Source of the DNA: Lachnospiraceae bacterium
Lineage (GTDB): Bacteria > Bacillota > Clostridia > Lachnospirales > Lachnospiraceae
Reading direction: 5' to 3'
Length of the DNA: 6,379 bases
Assembly: GCA_020860745.1 (NCBI GenBank)
Contig: JAJBTR010000008.1
Coordinates: 733-7,111, forward strand
The notes beneath the pieces are model-generated. The model saw nothing but the letters and a program-made list of their open reading frames with translations, ran no database searches and had not been told where the DNA came from. The position numbers and the translations under genes were made by a program. Below are positions 1 through 5,568 of the stretch, one piece after another (the stretch's first letter is position 1; each line of letters begins with the position of its first letter).

Positions 1-1
1 G

Positions 2-1087
2 GATGTTGTCGCATGGATGAATGAGAAACAGGGATGGAAAGTTGCCGTGGATATCGCGTCCGGCATCTCTGCTGATGACGGAAGAATTATGGGAATCGCT
101 TTTCGCGCGGATTTTACGGCGACGTTCGGCTTTGCAAAGATCGGTCAGCTTTTGTATCCGGGAGCGTCGATGACCGGGAAATTGGCGGTGGAGGACATTG
201 GAATTGACGGGAAGAGTCTTCTGGGCGAAGAGCCTGCGGTGCGCAGGCCGGAGGAGTCAGATCTTGCTCTGCTGCCGAAGCGCAGCGATGATTCCAACAA
301 GGGGAGCTACGGAAAGGTGCTGATTTTTGCCGGTTCCCGCAATATGGCCGGGGCAGCTGTGTTTTCGGCGAGGGCAGCCTGTCGGACGGGGGCGGGTCTG
401 GTCAAAGTGGCGACGGACGAGGCGAATCGGGAGATCATCCAGACGCTTGTGCCGGAGGCTGTTTTGACGACCTATGATACCGGGACAGATATGTGCGCTT
501 TTGTGAAAGAACAGATCGGCTGGGCGGATGCCGTGGTGCTTGGACCGGGAATCGGACGGACTGCCGGGGCGGAGCAGATGGTACAGAGTGTCCTTATGGA
601 GGCGCGGGTTCCCTGTCTGTTGGACGCGGACGCATTAAACATTCTGGCAGAGCATCCGGAGTGGTTCCGTCAGGCCCGGGCGGATCTGGTTCTCACGCCG
701 CACCTGGGCGAGATGTCGCGTCTGTGCCGGAAACCGGTCGCGGAGATCAAAGGCAGCCTGCTGGAGACTGCAGGGACATATGCGGCCCGCTATGGCGGGA
801 CGGTTGTACTGAAGGATGTCAGAACCGTGACTGCGTGTCAGAATGGCCGATTTTATATCAATACGACGGGAAACCACGGGATGGCGACGGCCGGTTCCGG
901 CGATGTCCTCACCGGGATCATCGGCGCATTGCTCGGGCAGGCGGTTTCATCGGATAAGGCGGCTTTTCTGGGGGTGATGATTCACGGTATGGCTGGGGAT
1001 GCGGCTGCCCGGAAGGTGGGGCGGACATCGCTGACCGCTTCCGATCTGATTGAGGGGATCTGCGAAGTGCTTCCTCAGAAACTGTGA
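2..1087 (+). CDS. nnr: Bifunctional NAD(P)H-hydrate epimerase / ADP-dependent NAD(P)H-hydrate dehydratase, C-terminal part (5' end outside window)
   Basis: This cytosolic metabolite-repair enzyme restores NAD(P)H damaged by hydration. The NnrE (YjeF-N) domain interconverts the R and S hydrates, and the NnrD domain dehydrates the S form using ADP. The frame is open to the window edge and codes DVVAWMNEKQGW before VDIASGIS, the end of the epimerase fold, so the ATG at 17 is internal and the gene is 5'-truncated. Counting from that Met, the NnrD domain begins near residue 85. It shows NKGSYG (94-99), FAGS (104-107), LGPGIG (175-180), LDADALN (202-208), LTPHLGEM (226-233), the nucleotide-binding loop NTTGNHGMATAGSGDVLTG (282-300) and HGMAGD (323-328). 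All key motifs are present, so the dehydratase half should be active. It ends with TGA 106 bp before alr, a common neighbour in Firmicutes. Confidence 0.95.
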   Translation, partial: DVVAWMNEKQGWKVAVDIASGISADDGRIMGIAFRADFTATFGFAKIGQLLYPGASMTGKLAVEDIGIDGKSLLGEEPAVRRPEESDLALLPKRSDDSNKGSYGKVLIFAGSRNMAGAAVFSARAACRTGAGLVKVATDEANREIIQTLVPEAVLTTYDTGTDMCAFVKEQIGWADAVVLGPGIGRTAGAEQMVQSVLMEARVPCLLDADALNILAEHPEWFRQARADLVLTPHLGEMSRLCRKPVAEIKGSLLETAGTYAARYGGTVVLKDVRTVTACQNGRFYINTTGNHGMATAGSGDVLTGIIGALLGQAVSSDKAAFLGVMIHGMAGDAAARKVGRTSLTASDLIEGICEVLPQKL

Positions 1088-1102
1088 AAATTAATTCTTT
1101 AC

Positions 1103-1161
1103 CAGTTCCCTGGCACAGGGGTAGAAAAAGTAAGGAACTGTTAAAAGTTATTTTTGAACAG
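1103..1161 (+). promoter_or_regulatory. Overlapping inverted repeats in the nnr-alr gap
   Basis: CAGTTCC (1103-1109) pairs with GGAACTG (1134-1140). Inside lies CCCTG-GCA-CAGGG (1108-1120). The right arm also overlaps a third possible stem, CTGTT (1138-1142) with AACAG (1157-1161). These stems cannot all form together. No T-run follows, so this is not a standard terminator, and I see no convincing sigma-A promoter in the gap. A regulatory role for alr is only inferred; the stems are short and could be chance. Confidence 0.25.
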
Positions 1162-1176
1162 GTCCTAAGTTTAGAA

Positions 1177-1183
1177 AGAAGGA
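1177..1183 (+). promoter_or_regulatory. Ribosome binding site that decides the alr start
   Basis: AGAAGGA lies 10 nt before the ATG at 1194 but only 1 nt before an in-frame TTG at 1185. The spacing favours the ATG, which gives MKKHSR as the N-terminus. Confidence 0.7.
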
Positions 1184-1193
1184 TTTGTCTGTT

Positions 1194-2342
1194 ATGAAAA
1201 AACACAGCAGAATCTGCGCGGAGATCAATCTGGATCATTTTGAACATAATCTCGACGAGATCAGACGTCTGATTTCTCCGGATACTAAGATATGCGCCGT
1301 GATTAAAGCTGACGGTTACGGGCATGGCGCGGTTATGCTTGTACACAGGATGGAAACGCGTGAGGAAATCTGGGGCTATGCGGTCGCCACCGTGGAGGAG
1401 GCAGTTATCCTGCGCGAAGCGGGAATGAAAAAACCGATTCTGATTCTCGGCTATGTCTTTGACGAGGATGTGGATACGCTGATTGACCTGGATATCCGCC
1501 CGACGGTGTTTTCTTATGCGGCGGCGGAGAAGCTTTCCGCGGCGGCGGTCAGGAAAAAACGCAGTGTGAAGATTCACATCAAGCTGGATTCCGGCATGGG
1601 GAGAATCGGGTTTCCCTGTACAGAAGAATCAGCGGAGGTGATTGCACAGATCGCCGCGCTGCCACATAGTAAGATAGAGGGGATTTTTTCTCATTTTGCC
1701 AGGGCGGATGAGACCGACAAAAGCTATGCGAACCTGCAGGCGGAGCGATTTTCCTTTGTGGTTGACTGCCTGGAAAAACGCGGAGTACAGATACCGATCC
1801 GCCATATTTCCAACAGCGCGGGGATTATTGATCTTCCGCAGTATAATCTGGATATGGTGCGGGCGGGTATTATTCTCTACGGGCTCTGGCCTTCCGATGA
1901 AGTGTTGAAAGAGCGGATTGACCTGCGGCCGGTTCTGACATTAAAGAGTCATGTGGTTCATGTAAAGACCATGGAGGATGGGGAGACCATTGGCTATGGC
2001 GGTACTTATCGTGTCCGGGGCACGCAGCGGATCGCTACCATCCCTGTCGGCTACGGGGACGGTTATCCCCGCGCCCTGTCCAACCGGGGCTATGTGCTGA
2101 TTCACGGGGAAAAGGCGCCGATCTGCGGCCGGGTCTGTATGGATCAGTTTATGGCGGATGTCACGGAGATTCCGGGTGTGGAGCCCGGGGACGAGGTGGT
2201 TCTGATCGGAAAAGAAGGCGGGCGGGAGATTACCATGGAAGAAATCGGAGATATAGCCGGACGCTTTAACTATGAGTTTGCCTGTGATATCGGGAGACGG
2301 GTTCCGAGGAGCTATTATAAAGACGGGAAAATAATGGAATGA
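1194..2342 (+). CDS. alr: Alanine racemase (PLP-dependent)
   Basis: This enzyme interconverts L- and D-alanine in the cytosol and supplies D-Ala for peptidoglycan. The product is 382 aa, the normal length for the family. The N-terminal TIM barrel carries the PLP-lysine motif VIKADGYGHG, with Lys38 counted from the ATG. Further barrel motifs are KLDSGMGRIGF (130-140), GIFSHFARAD (163-172), ISNSAG (205-210) and DMVRAGIILYG (220-230). The C-terminal beta domain carries the catalytic tyrosine region GYGGTY (267-272), PVGYGDGYPR (284-293) and CGRVCMDQFMADVT (311-324), which contributes to the partner subunit's active site in the dimer. An in-frame TTG nine bases upstream is less well spaced from the ribosome binding site. 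It lies between nnr and mazF, as in many Firmicutes, where alr-mazF linkage is conserved. No defects are seen. Confidence 0.97.
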   Translation: MKKHSRICAEINLDHFEHNLDEIRRLISPDTKICAVIKADGYGHGAVMLVHRMETREEIWGYAVATVEEAVILREAGMKKPILILGYVFDEDVDTLIDLDIRPTVFSYAAAEKLSAAAVRKKRSVKIHIKLDSGMGRIGFPCTEESAEVIAQIAALPHSKIEGIFSHFARADETDKSYANLQAERFSFVVDCLEKRGVQIPIRHISNSAGIIDLPQYNLDMVRAGIILYGLWPSDEVLKERIDLRPVLTLKSHVVHVKTMEDGETIGYGGTYRVRGTQRIATIPVGYGDGYPRALSNRGYVLIHGEKAPICGRVCMDQFMADVTEIPGVEPGDEVVLIGKEGGREITMEEIGDIAGRFNYEFACDIGRRVPRSYYKDGKIME

Positions 2343-2353
2343 TGTTTTTCATT

Positions 2354-2391
2354 TTGTCCGGCGTGAATACACTCTGAAATAGTGGGGACAA
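2354..2391 (+). promoter_or_regulatory. Inverted repeat in the alr-mazF gap
   Basis: TTGTCC (2354-2359) pairs with GGACAA (2386-2391), enclosing a second stem, CACT (2370-2373) with AGTG (2381-2384). It lies 40 bp before the mazF start and has no downstream T-run. It could be a weak mRNA structure or a dyad operator. The following AT-rich run (2391-2410) holds TATATT-like hexamers, but I found no good -35 to match. Confidence 0.3.
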
Positions 2392-2417
2392 TACATAATA
2401 TATTAAAAATTGAAACC

Positions 2418-2422
2418 GGGAG
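2418..2422 (+). promoter_or_regulatory. Ribosome binding site that decides the mazF start
   Basis: GGGAG sits 8 nt before the ATG at 2431. A TTG at 2410 would lie upstream of this site, so the ATG is preferred. The resulting [13 protein letters not shown] aligns end to end with B. subtilis NdoA (MIVKRGDVYFADL). Confidence 0.75.
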
Positions 2423-2430
2423 TGTACGAT

Positions 2431-2778
2431 ATGTTGATTCGAAGAGGAGATGTCTATTACGCGGATCTGCGGCCTGTCGTCGGGTTGGAACAGGGTGGCG
2501 TCCGTCCTGTCCTCATTATCCAGAATGATGTGGGAAACCGGCACAGTCCGACCGTGATCTGTGCAGCGGTCACTTCACGGATGAATAAGGCAAAGCTGCC
2601 GACCCACATTGAACTTTCCGCCGCCAGATATCATATGGTGAAGGATTCCGTGATTTTACTGGAGCAGCTGCGCACGATTGATAAAATGCGGCTGAAGGAT
2701 AAAATCTGCCACCTGGACGGGGACATTATGAGAAAAGTAAACCGGGCGCTTCAAATCAGCCTGGAACTGGATACATAG
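2431..2778 (+). CDS. mazF: MazF/NdoA-family mRNA endoribonuclease toxin (type II TA toxin)
   Basis: This predicted ribosome-independent, sequence-specific endoribonuclease is the toxin of MazEF modules. The product is 115 aa, full family length, with the PemK/MazF fold throughout. [30 protein letters not shown] closely matches B. subtilis NdoA, and the catalytic pair is kept at Arg25 (GGVRP) and Thr48 (AAVTS). [24 protein letters not shown] and the C-terminal ALQISL are also conserved. The close match suggests UACAU-type specificity, as known for the B. subtilis and S. aureus enzymes; this is inference. The odd point is the lack of an antitoxin ORF in the 88 bp upstream, where B. subtilis has ndoAI. 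No ORF is seen downstream before yebC either. It is probably co-transcribed with alr. It ends with TAG, 159 bp before yebC. Confidence 0.95.
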   Translation: MLIRRGDVYYADLRPVVGLEQGGVRPVLIIQNDVGNRHSPTVICAAVTSRMNKAKLPTHIELSAARYHMVKDSVILLEQLRTIDKMRLKDKICHLDGDIMRKVNRALQISLELDT

Positions 2779-2779
2779 C

Positions 2780-2808
2780 TTGACTATTTGCGAGAGAACT
2801 GCTATCAT
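2780..2808 (+). promoter_or_regulatory. Sigma-A promoter for yebC-glgA
   Basis: The -35 is TTGACT (2780-2785) and the -10 is TATCAT (2803-2808), with an optimal 17-bp spacer. Each hexamer matches consensus at five of six positions. It begins 2 bp after the mazF stop codon. Transcription should start near 2814-2816, giving a leader of about 120 nt before the yebC ATG. Confidence 0.75.
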
Positions 2809-2840
2809 TATCCAGTATATATTTTTGGTTTTGCATATCA

Positions 2841-2917
2841 ATTCAGCACAGTTGCGGACAGAAAATGCAGATGTTTTGCTTTTGTCCGGGGTGTGCTGAA
2901 TGGTTTTAAAAATTCAG
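2841..2917 (+). promoter_or_regulatory. Structured yebC leader with two competing hairpins
   Basis: A long hairpin has the base stem ATTCAGCACA (2841-2850) with TGTGCTGAAT (2892-2901), and an upper stem CGGACA (2855-2860) with TGTCCG (2883-2888). The upper stem extends through AAA/TTT and GCA/TGC around a loop at about 2870-2876. The last six bases of the right arm, CTGAAT (2896-2901), can instead pair with ATTCAG (2912-2917) around a 10-nt loop, ending 7 nt before the AGGAGG ribosome binding site. The two forms exclude each other. A short TTTT (2904-2907) follows the long hairpin, so it might act as a weak terminator or attenuator. Pairing is seen in the sequence; function is inferred. Confidence 0.5.
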
Positions 2918-2937
2918 ATTTACGAGGAGGAAAAAGG

Positions 2938-3666
2938 ATGTCAGGACATTCAAAATTTGCCAATATCAAACACAAGAAAGAAAAGAATGATGCGGCAAAG
3001 GGAAAGATATTTACTGTCATCGGACGCGAGATTGCGGTAGCGGTAAAGGAGGGCGGTCCGGATCCCGCGAACAACAGCAAGCTGCGGGATGTGATTGCCA
3101 AGGCAAAAGCAAACAACATGCCCAATGATACGATAGACAGAGGCATCAAGAAAGCCGCGGGCGACGCGGGATCCGTCAATTATGTGTCGGCTACATATGA
3201 GGGGTACGGCCCGGGCGGCACGGCGATCATTGTCGATACGCTGACAGATAATAAAAACCGCACGGCGGCCAATGTCCGGAGCGCTTTTACCAAGGGCAAG
3301 GGGAGTATCGGCACGCAGGGCTGTGTATCCTTTATGTTTGACCGCAAAGGCGAGATTATCATTGACAAGGAAGAGTGCGAGATGGACGCGGACGACCTGA
3401 TGATGGCAGTGCTGGACGCGGGTGCGGAGGACTTTACCGAGGAAGAGGACAGCTTTACGGTGATCACGGATCCGGATTCTTTCAGCGATGTGAGACAGTC
3501 CCTGGAGGAGGCAGGCATCGCGATGGCTAGCGCGGAAGTGACGATGATCCCGCAGAATTATGTGGAACTGACCGACGAACAGGATATCAATAATATTAAC
3601 CGGATTCTGGATCTGCTGGATGAGGACGACGACGTACAGCAGGTATACCACAACTGGGATGAATAA
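2938..3666 (+). CDS. yebC: YebC/PmpR (TACO1) family protein
   Basis: The product is 242 aa, full length for this cytosolic family. Members were long annotated as DNA-binding transcriptional regulators and are now also linked to translation (the mitochondrial relative TACO1, and roles at difficult proline-containing sequences in bacteria). The N-terminal signature is MSGHSKFANIKHKKEKNDAAKGKIF. KANNMPNDTIDRGIKKA follows, then YEGYGPGG (87-94), TDNKNRTAANVRSAF (103-117) and GSIGTQGCVSFMF (122-134). The C-terminal region is very acidic and ends DDDVQQVYHN, typical of the family. The start is fixed by AGGAGG (2925-2930), 7 nt before the ATG; the frame is open further upstream, but that stretch is the untranslated leader and includes the hairpin. 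It has its own promoter and structured leader, and glgA follows after 18 bp. It is not next to ruv genes here. The exact molecular role in this organism is unknown. Confidence 0.95.
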   Translation: MSGHSKFANIKHKKEKNDAAKGKIFTVIGREIAVAVKEGGPDPANNSKLRDVIAKAKANNMPNDTIDRGIKKAAGDAGSVNYVSATYEGYGPGGTAIIVDTLTDNKNRTAANVRSAFTKGKGSIGTQGCVSFMFDRKGEIIIDKEECEMDADDLMMAVLDAGAEDFTEEEDSFTVITDPDSFSDVRQSLEEAGIAMASAEVTMIPQNYVELTDEQDINNINRILDLLDEDDDVQQVYHNWDE

Positions 3667-3684
3667 ATTTGGGAGGGAAATTTT

Positions 3685-5136
3685 ATGAAGAAGGTATTGT
3701 TTGCAGCATCAGAGTGTGTTCCGTTTATCAAGACCGGCGGGTTGGCTGACGTATGCGGCGCGCTGCCGAAGATGTTTGACAGGGAGGAGTGGGATATCCG
3801 GGTAGTGATCCCGAATTATTCCTGCATTCCGGAGCAGTATCGCCATGAGTTTCAGTATGTGACGCATTTTTACATGGGAACAGGGTCTTATGTGCCTTAT
3901 AAGTATGTGGGCGTACTGCAGTATGAGCTGGATGGGATTACCTATTACTTTATCGACAATGAGGAGTATTTTAACTGCTTCCTGCCATACGGAAATATCC
4001 GCTATGATATCGAGAAGTTCTGCTTCTTCGACAAGGCGGTGCTGTCCATGCTGCCACTGATCGGATTCCAGCCGGATCTGATTCACTGCCATGACTGGCA
4101 GACCGGCTTTATTCCGGTTTATTTAAAGACCGAGTTCCAGGGCGATATGTTCTTCTGGGGCATGAAGTCCATGATGACGATCCACAATCTGAAGTTCCAG
4201 GGTATCTGGGATGTGAAGACGATGATGGGGCTCACCGGCCTGCCGAAGTCGTTGTTTACTCCGGATAAGTTGGAGTTCCAGAAGGATGCGAATATGCTGA
4301 AGGGCGGCCTGGTTTATGCGGATTACATTACGACCGTGAGCGATACATATGCCAGAGAAATCCAGACGCCGTATTACGGGGAGGGACTGGACGGTCTTCT
4401 GTCCGCGCGGCATTTTGATATGCAGGGCATTGTAAACGGAATCGACTATGACATTTACGATCCCGCTACAGATCCGAAGCTGTTTATGAATTACGACGCT
4501 GATACATTCCGCAAGAAAAAAGTACAGAACAAGCTGAAGCTGCAGGAGATGCTCGGTCTGGCAGTGGATAAGCACAAATACATGATCGGCCTGGTGTCCC
4601 GTCTGACCGACCAGAAAGGGCTGGATCTGATCGACCAGTGCTTCGAGGGGATTGTGGATGAGAATACGCAGTTTGTCGTGATCGGCACCGGCGAGGAGCA
4701 GTATGAAAATATGTTCAAATACTATGCGTGGAAGTATCCCGACCGTGTTTCCGCCAACATCTGCTATGACGCGGATCTGGCTCAGAAGCTCTATGCGGCG
4801 GCGGATTCTTTCCTGATGCCTTCCCGGTTTGAACCCTGCGGTCTGACACAGTTGATGGCGTTCCGCTACGGTACCGTTCCGATCGTGCGTGAGACCGGCG
4901 GCCTCAAGGACACGGTGGAGCCTTTCAACGAATATGATAACTGCGGCACGGGATTTTCCTTTACGGATTACAATGCCGAGGATATGCTCCATGTGATCAA
5001 CTATTCCAAGGAAGTTTTTTATGATAAAAAGCGTCAGTGGAACCAGATGGTGGAGCGCGGCATGAAGACGGATTTCTCCTGGAAGACATCCGCCGGAAAA
5101 TACCGTGATCTCTACAACTTCCTGATCGGAGAGTAA
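3685..5136 (+). CDS. glgA: Glycogen synthase (ADP-glucose type, GT5 family)
   Basis: This enzyme transfers glucose from ADP-glucose to the growing alpha-1,4-glucan and so builds cytosolic glycogen. The product is 483 aa, the usual bacterial GlgA length, with a two-domain GT-B fold. The N-terminal Rossmann domain starts with the starch-synthase catalytic domain and has the ADP-glucose motif KTGGLADV (Lys16), HCHDWQTG (134-141) and TIHNLKFQG (165-173). The linker region has VNGIDYDIYDP (250-260). The C-terminal domain has GLVSRLTDQKG (302-312, Arg306 and Lys311 expected to bind phosphates), PSRFEPCGLTQLM (379-391, Glu383 expected catalytic) and ETGGLKDTV (403-411). The start follows GGGAGG (3671-3676) by 8 nt. 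It is 18 bp after yebC, so the two are likely co-transcribed, and it is followed by a strong terminator. No other glycogen genes are in the window, so glgB/C/P must lie elsewhere. No defects are seen. Confidence 0.97.
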   Translation: MKKVLFAASECVPFIKTGGLADVCGALPKMFDREEWDIRVVIPNYSCIPEQYRHEFQYVTHFYMGTGSYVPYKYVGVLQYELDGITYYFIDNEEYFNCFLPYGNIRYDIEKFCFFDKAVLSMLPLIGFQPDLIHCHDWQTGFIPVYLKTEFQGDMFFWGMKSMMTIHNLKFQGIWDVKTMMGLTGLPKSLFTPDKLEFQKDANMLKGGLVYADYITTVSDTYAREIQTPYYGEGLDGLLSARHFDMQGIVNGIDYDIYDPATDPKLFMNYDADTFRKKKVQNKLKLQEMLGLAVDKHKYMIGLVSRLTDQKGLDLIDQCFEGIVDENTQFVVIGTGEEQYENMFKYYAWKYPDRVSANICYDADLAQKLYAAADSFLMPSRFEPCGLTQLMAFRYGTVPIVRETGGLKDTVEPFNEYDNCGTGFSFTDYNAEDMLHVINYSKEVFYDKKRQWNQMVERGMKTDFSWKTSAGKYRDLYNFLIGE

Positions 5137-5279
5137 GTATTGTGACAGTTCCTTCGAGTTTTGCATGAGAAGACGAGCAGCTTTTGACGCTTTGTGCGTT
5201 GAGGCTTTCAGACATTGATTTGATGGTTAAAAAAGAAACACGTCGCAGCAAGTGCGAAGTACTGACCTGAATAGTTACT

Positions 5280-5329
5280 AAAACACAGCTTTTTCGCAGA
5301 TAAATATGCGAGGGCTGTGTTTTCCTTTT
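5280..5329 (+). terminator. Intrinsic terminator after glgA
   Basis: AAAACACAGC (5280-5289) pairs perfectly with GCTGTGTTTT (5314-5323). An inner stem CGCA (5295-5298) with TGCG (5307-5310) lies inside. The A-run/T-run flanks give TTTTCCTTTT on the + strand, and the A-run on the left would make it usable from the other side as well. It ends the yebC-glgA transcript about 145 bp after the glgA stop. Confidence 0.85.
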
Positions 5330-5341
5330 GGTTCCGGTATC

Positions 5342-5374
5342 ATGCGATCATGAATCTATGATTCATGATCGCAT
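5342..5374. repeat. 33-bp palindrome with perfect 15-bp arms
   Basis: ATGCGATCATGAATC (5342-5356) and GATTCATGATCGCAT (5360-5374) are exact reverse complements separated by TAT. No T-run follows, so this is not a simple terminator. It lies 12-13 bp after the glgA terminator tail. It could be a dispersed intergenic palindrome, a protein-binding dyad or a stable RNA hairpin in the tepA leader; the sequence alone does not decide. Confidence 0.8.
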
Positions 5375-5387
5375 TTCGCCGCTCGCC

Positions 5388-5405
5388 GAATGCACCAGTG
5401 CATTC
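5388..5405. repeat. 18-bp palindrome with 8-bp arms
   Basis: GAATGCAC (5388-5395) and GTGCATTC (5398-5405) are exact reverse complements around CA. It sits 13 bp after the 33-bp palindrome. A third dyad, TCAGA-CT-TCTGA (5462-5473), follows further on. Together they look like one modular palindromic element of about 130 bp, with boundaries unknown. Confidence 0.7.
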
Positions 5406-5568
5406 TTCTCGCTTGCGCTCATTATATTGTGAACTCCGCCATGCCCACTCGATAGCTGCGCTCAGACTTCTGAATAGAAAATGAATTTTTCAGGATACTA
5501 TGATACAAGGGACAAAACATCTTTTTTTGTCGCCTTTATTATCTGATATACAGAACGGAGAGAGACAG

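Larger units (their letters stand above)
5137..5568. other. Intergenic stretch between glgA and tepA (432 bp), no gene
   Basis: I see no credible protein or RNA gene here. The first part (5137-5279) is the glgA 3' untranslated region with small dyads: ACGC-TTTGT-GCGT (5187-5198 region) and TCGCA-GCAAG-TGCGA (5243-5257). The glgA terminator comes next, then a palindrome-rich block (about 5342-5473), then AT-rich DNA before the tepA ribosome binding site GGAG (5557-5560). TATGAT at 5499-5504 is a possible -10 for tepA, but without a recognisable -35. An ATG at 5500 is in frame with tepA but lacks a ribosome binding site. Confidence 0.6.

Noticed and set aside
918..1577. Minus-strand ORF of 219 codons over the nnr-alr junction
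   Set aside because: It covers the ends of two clear + strand genes and its translation is low-complexity, basic and without motifs; it is a shadow frame.
2266..2544. Minus-strand 92-codon ORF over the alr-mazF gap, considered as an antitoxin on the opposite strand
   Set aside because: It overlaps the ends of alr and mazF and shows no ribbon-helix-helix or AbrB-like pattern; its size match with an antitoxin looks accidental.
2788..2937. N-terminal extension of YebC from an upstream in-frame start
   Set aside because: The family N-terminus MSGHSK starts at 2938 with a perfectly spaced AGGAGG. The upstream part overlaps the promoter and the leader hairpin.
4123..5166. Long minus-strand ORF of 347 codons opposite glgA
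   Set aside because: It is antisense to a fully conserved glgA, has no recognisable family motifs, and is explained by the codon bias of the + strand gene.
5335..5475. CRISPR array
   Set aside because: The palindromes differ from each other and there are no regularly spaced identical repeats.
5500..5568. Longer TepA N-terminus from ATG 5500
   Set aside because: It has no ribosome binding site, while ATG 5569 has GGAG at 8 nt and starts the family-like acidic N-terminus.
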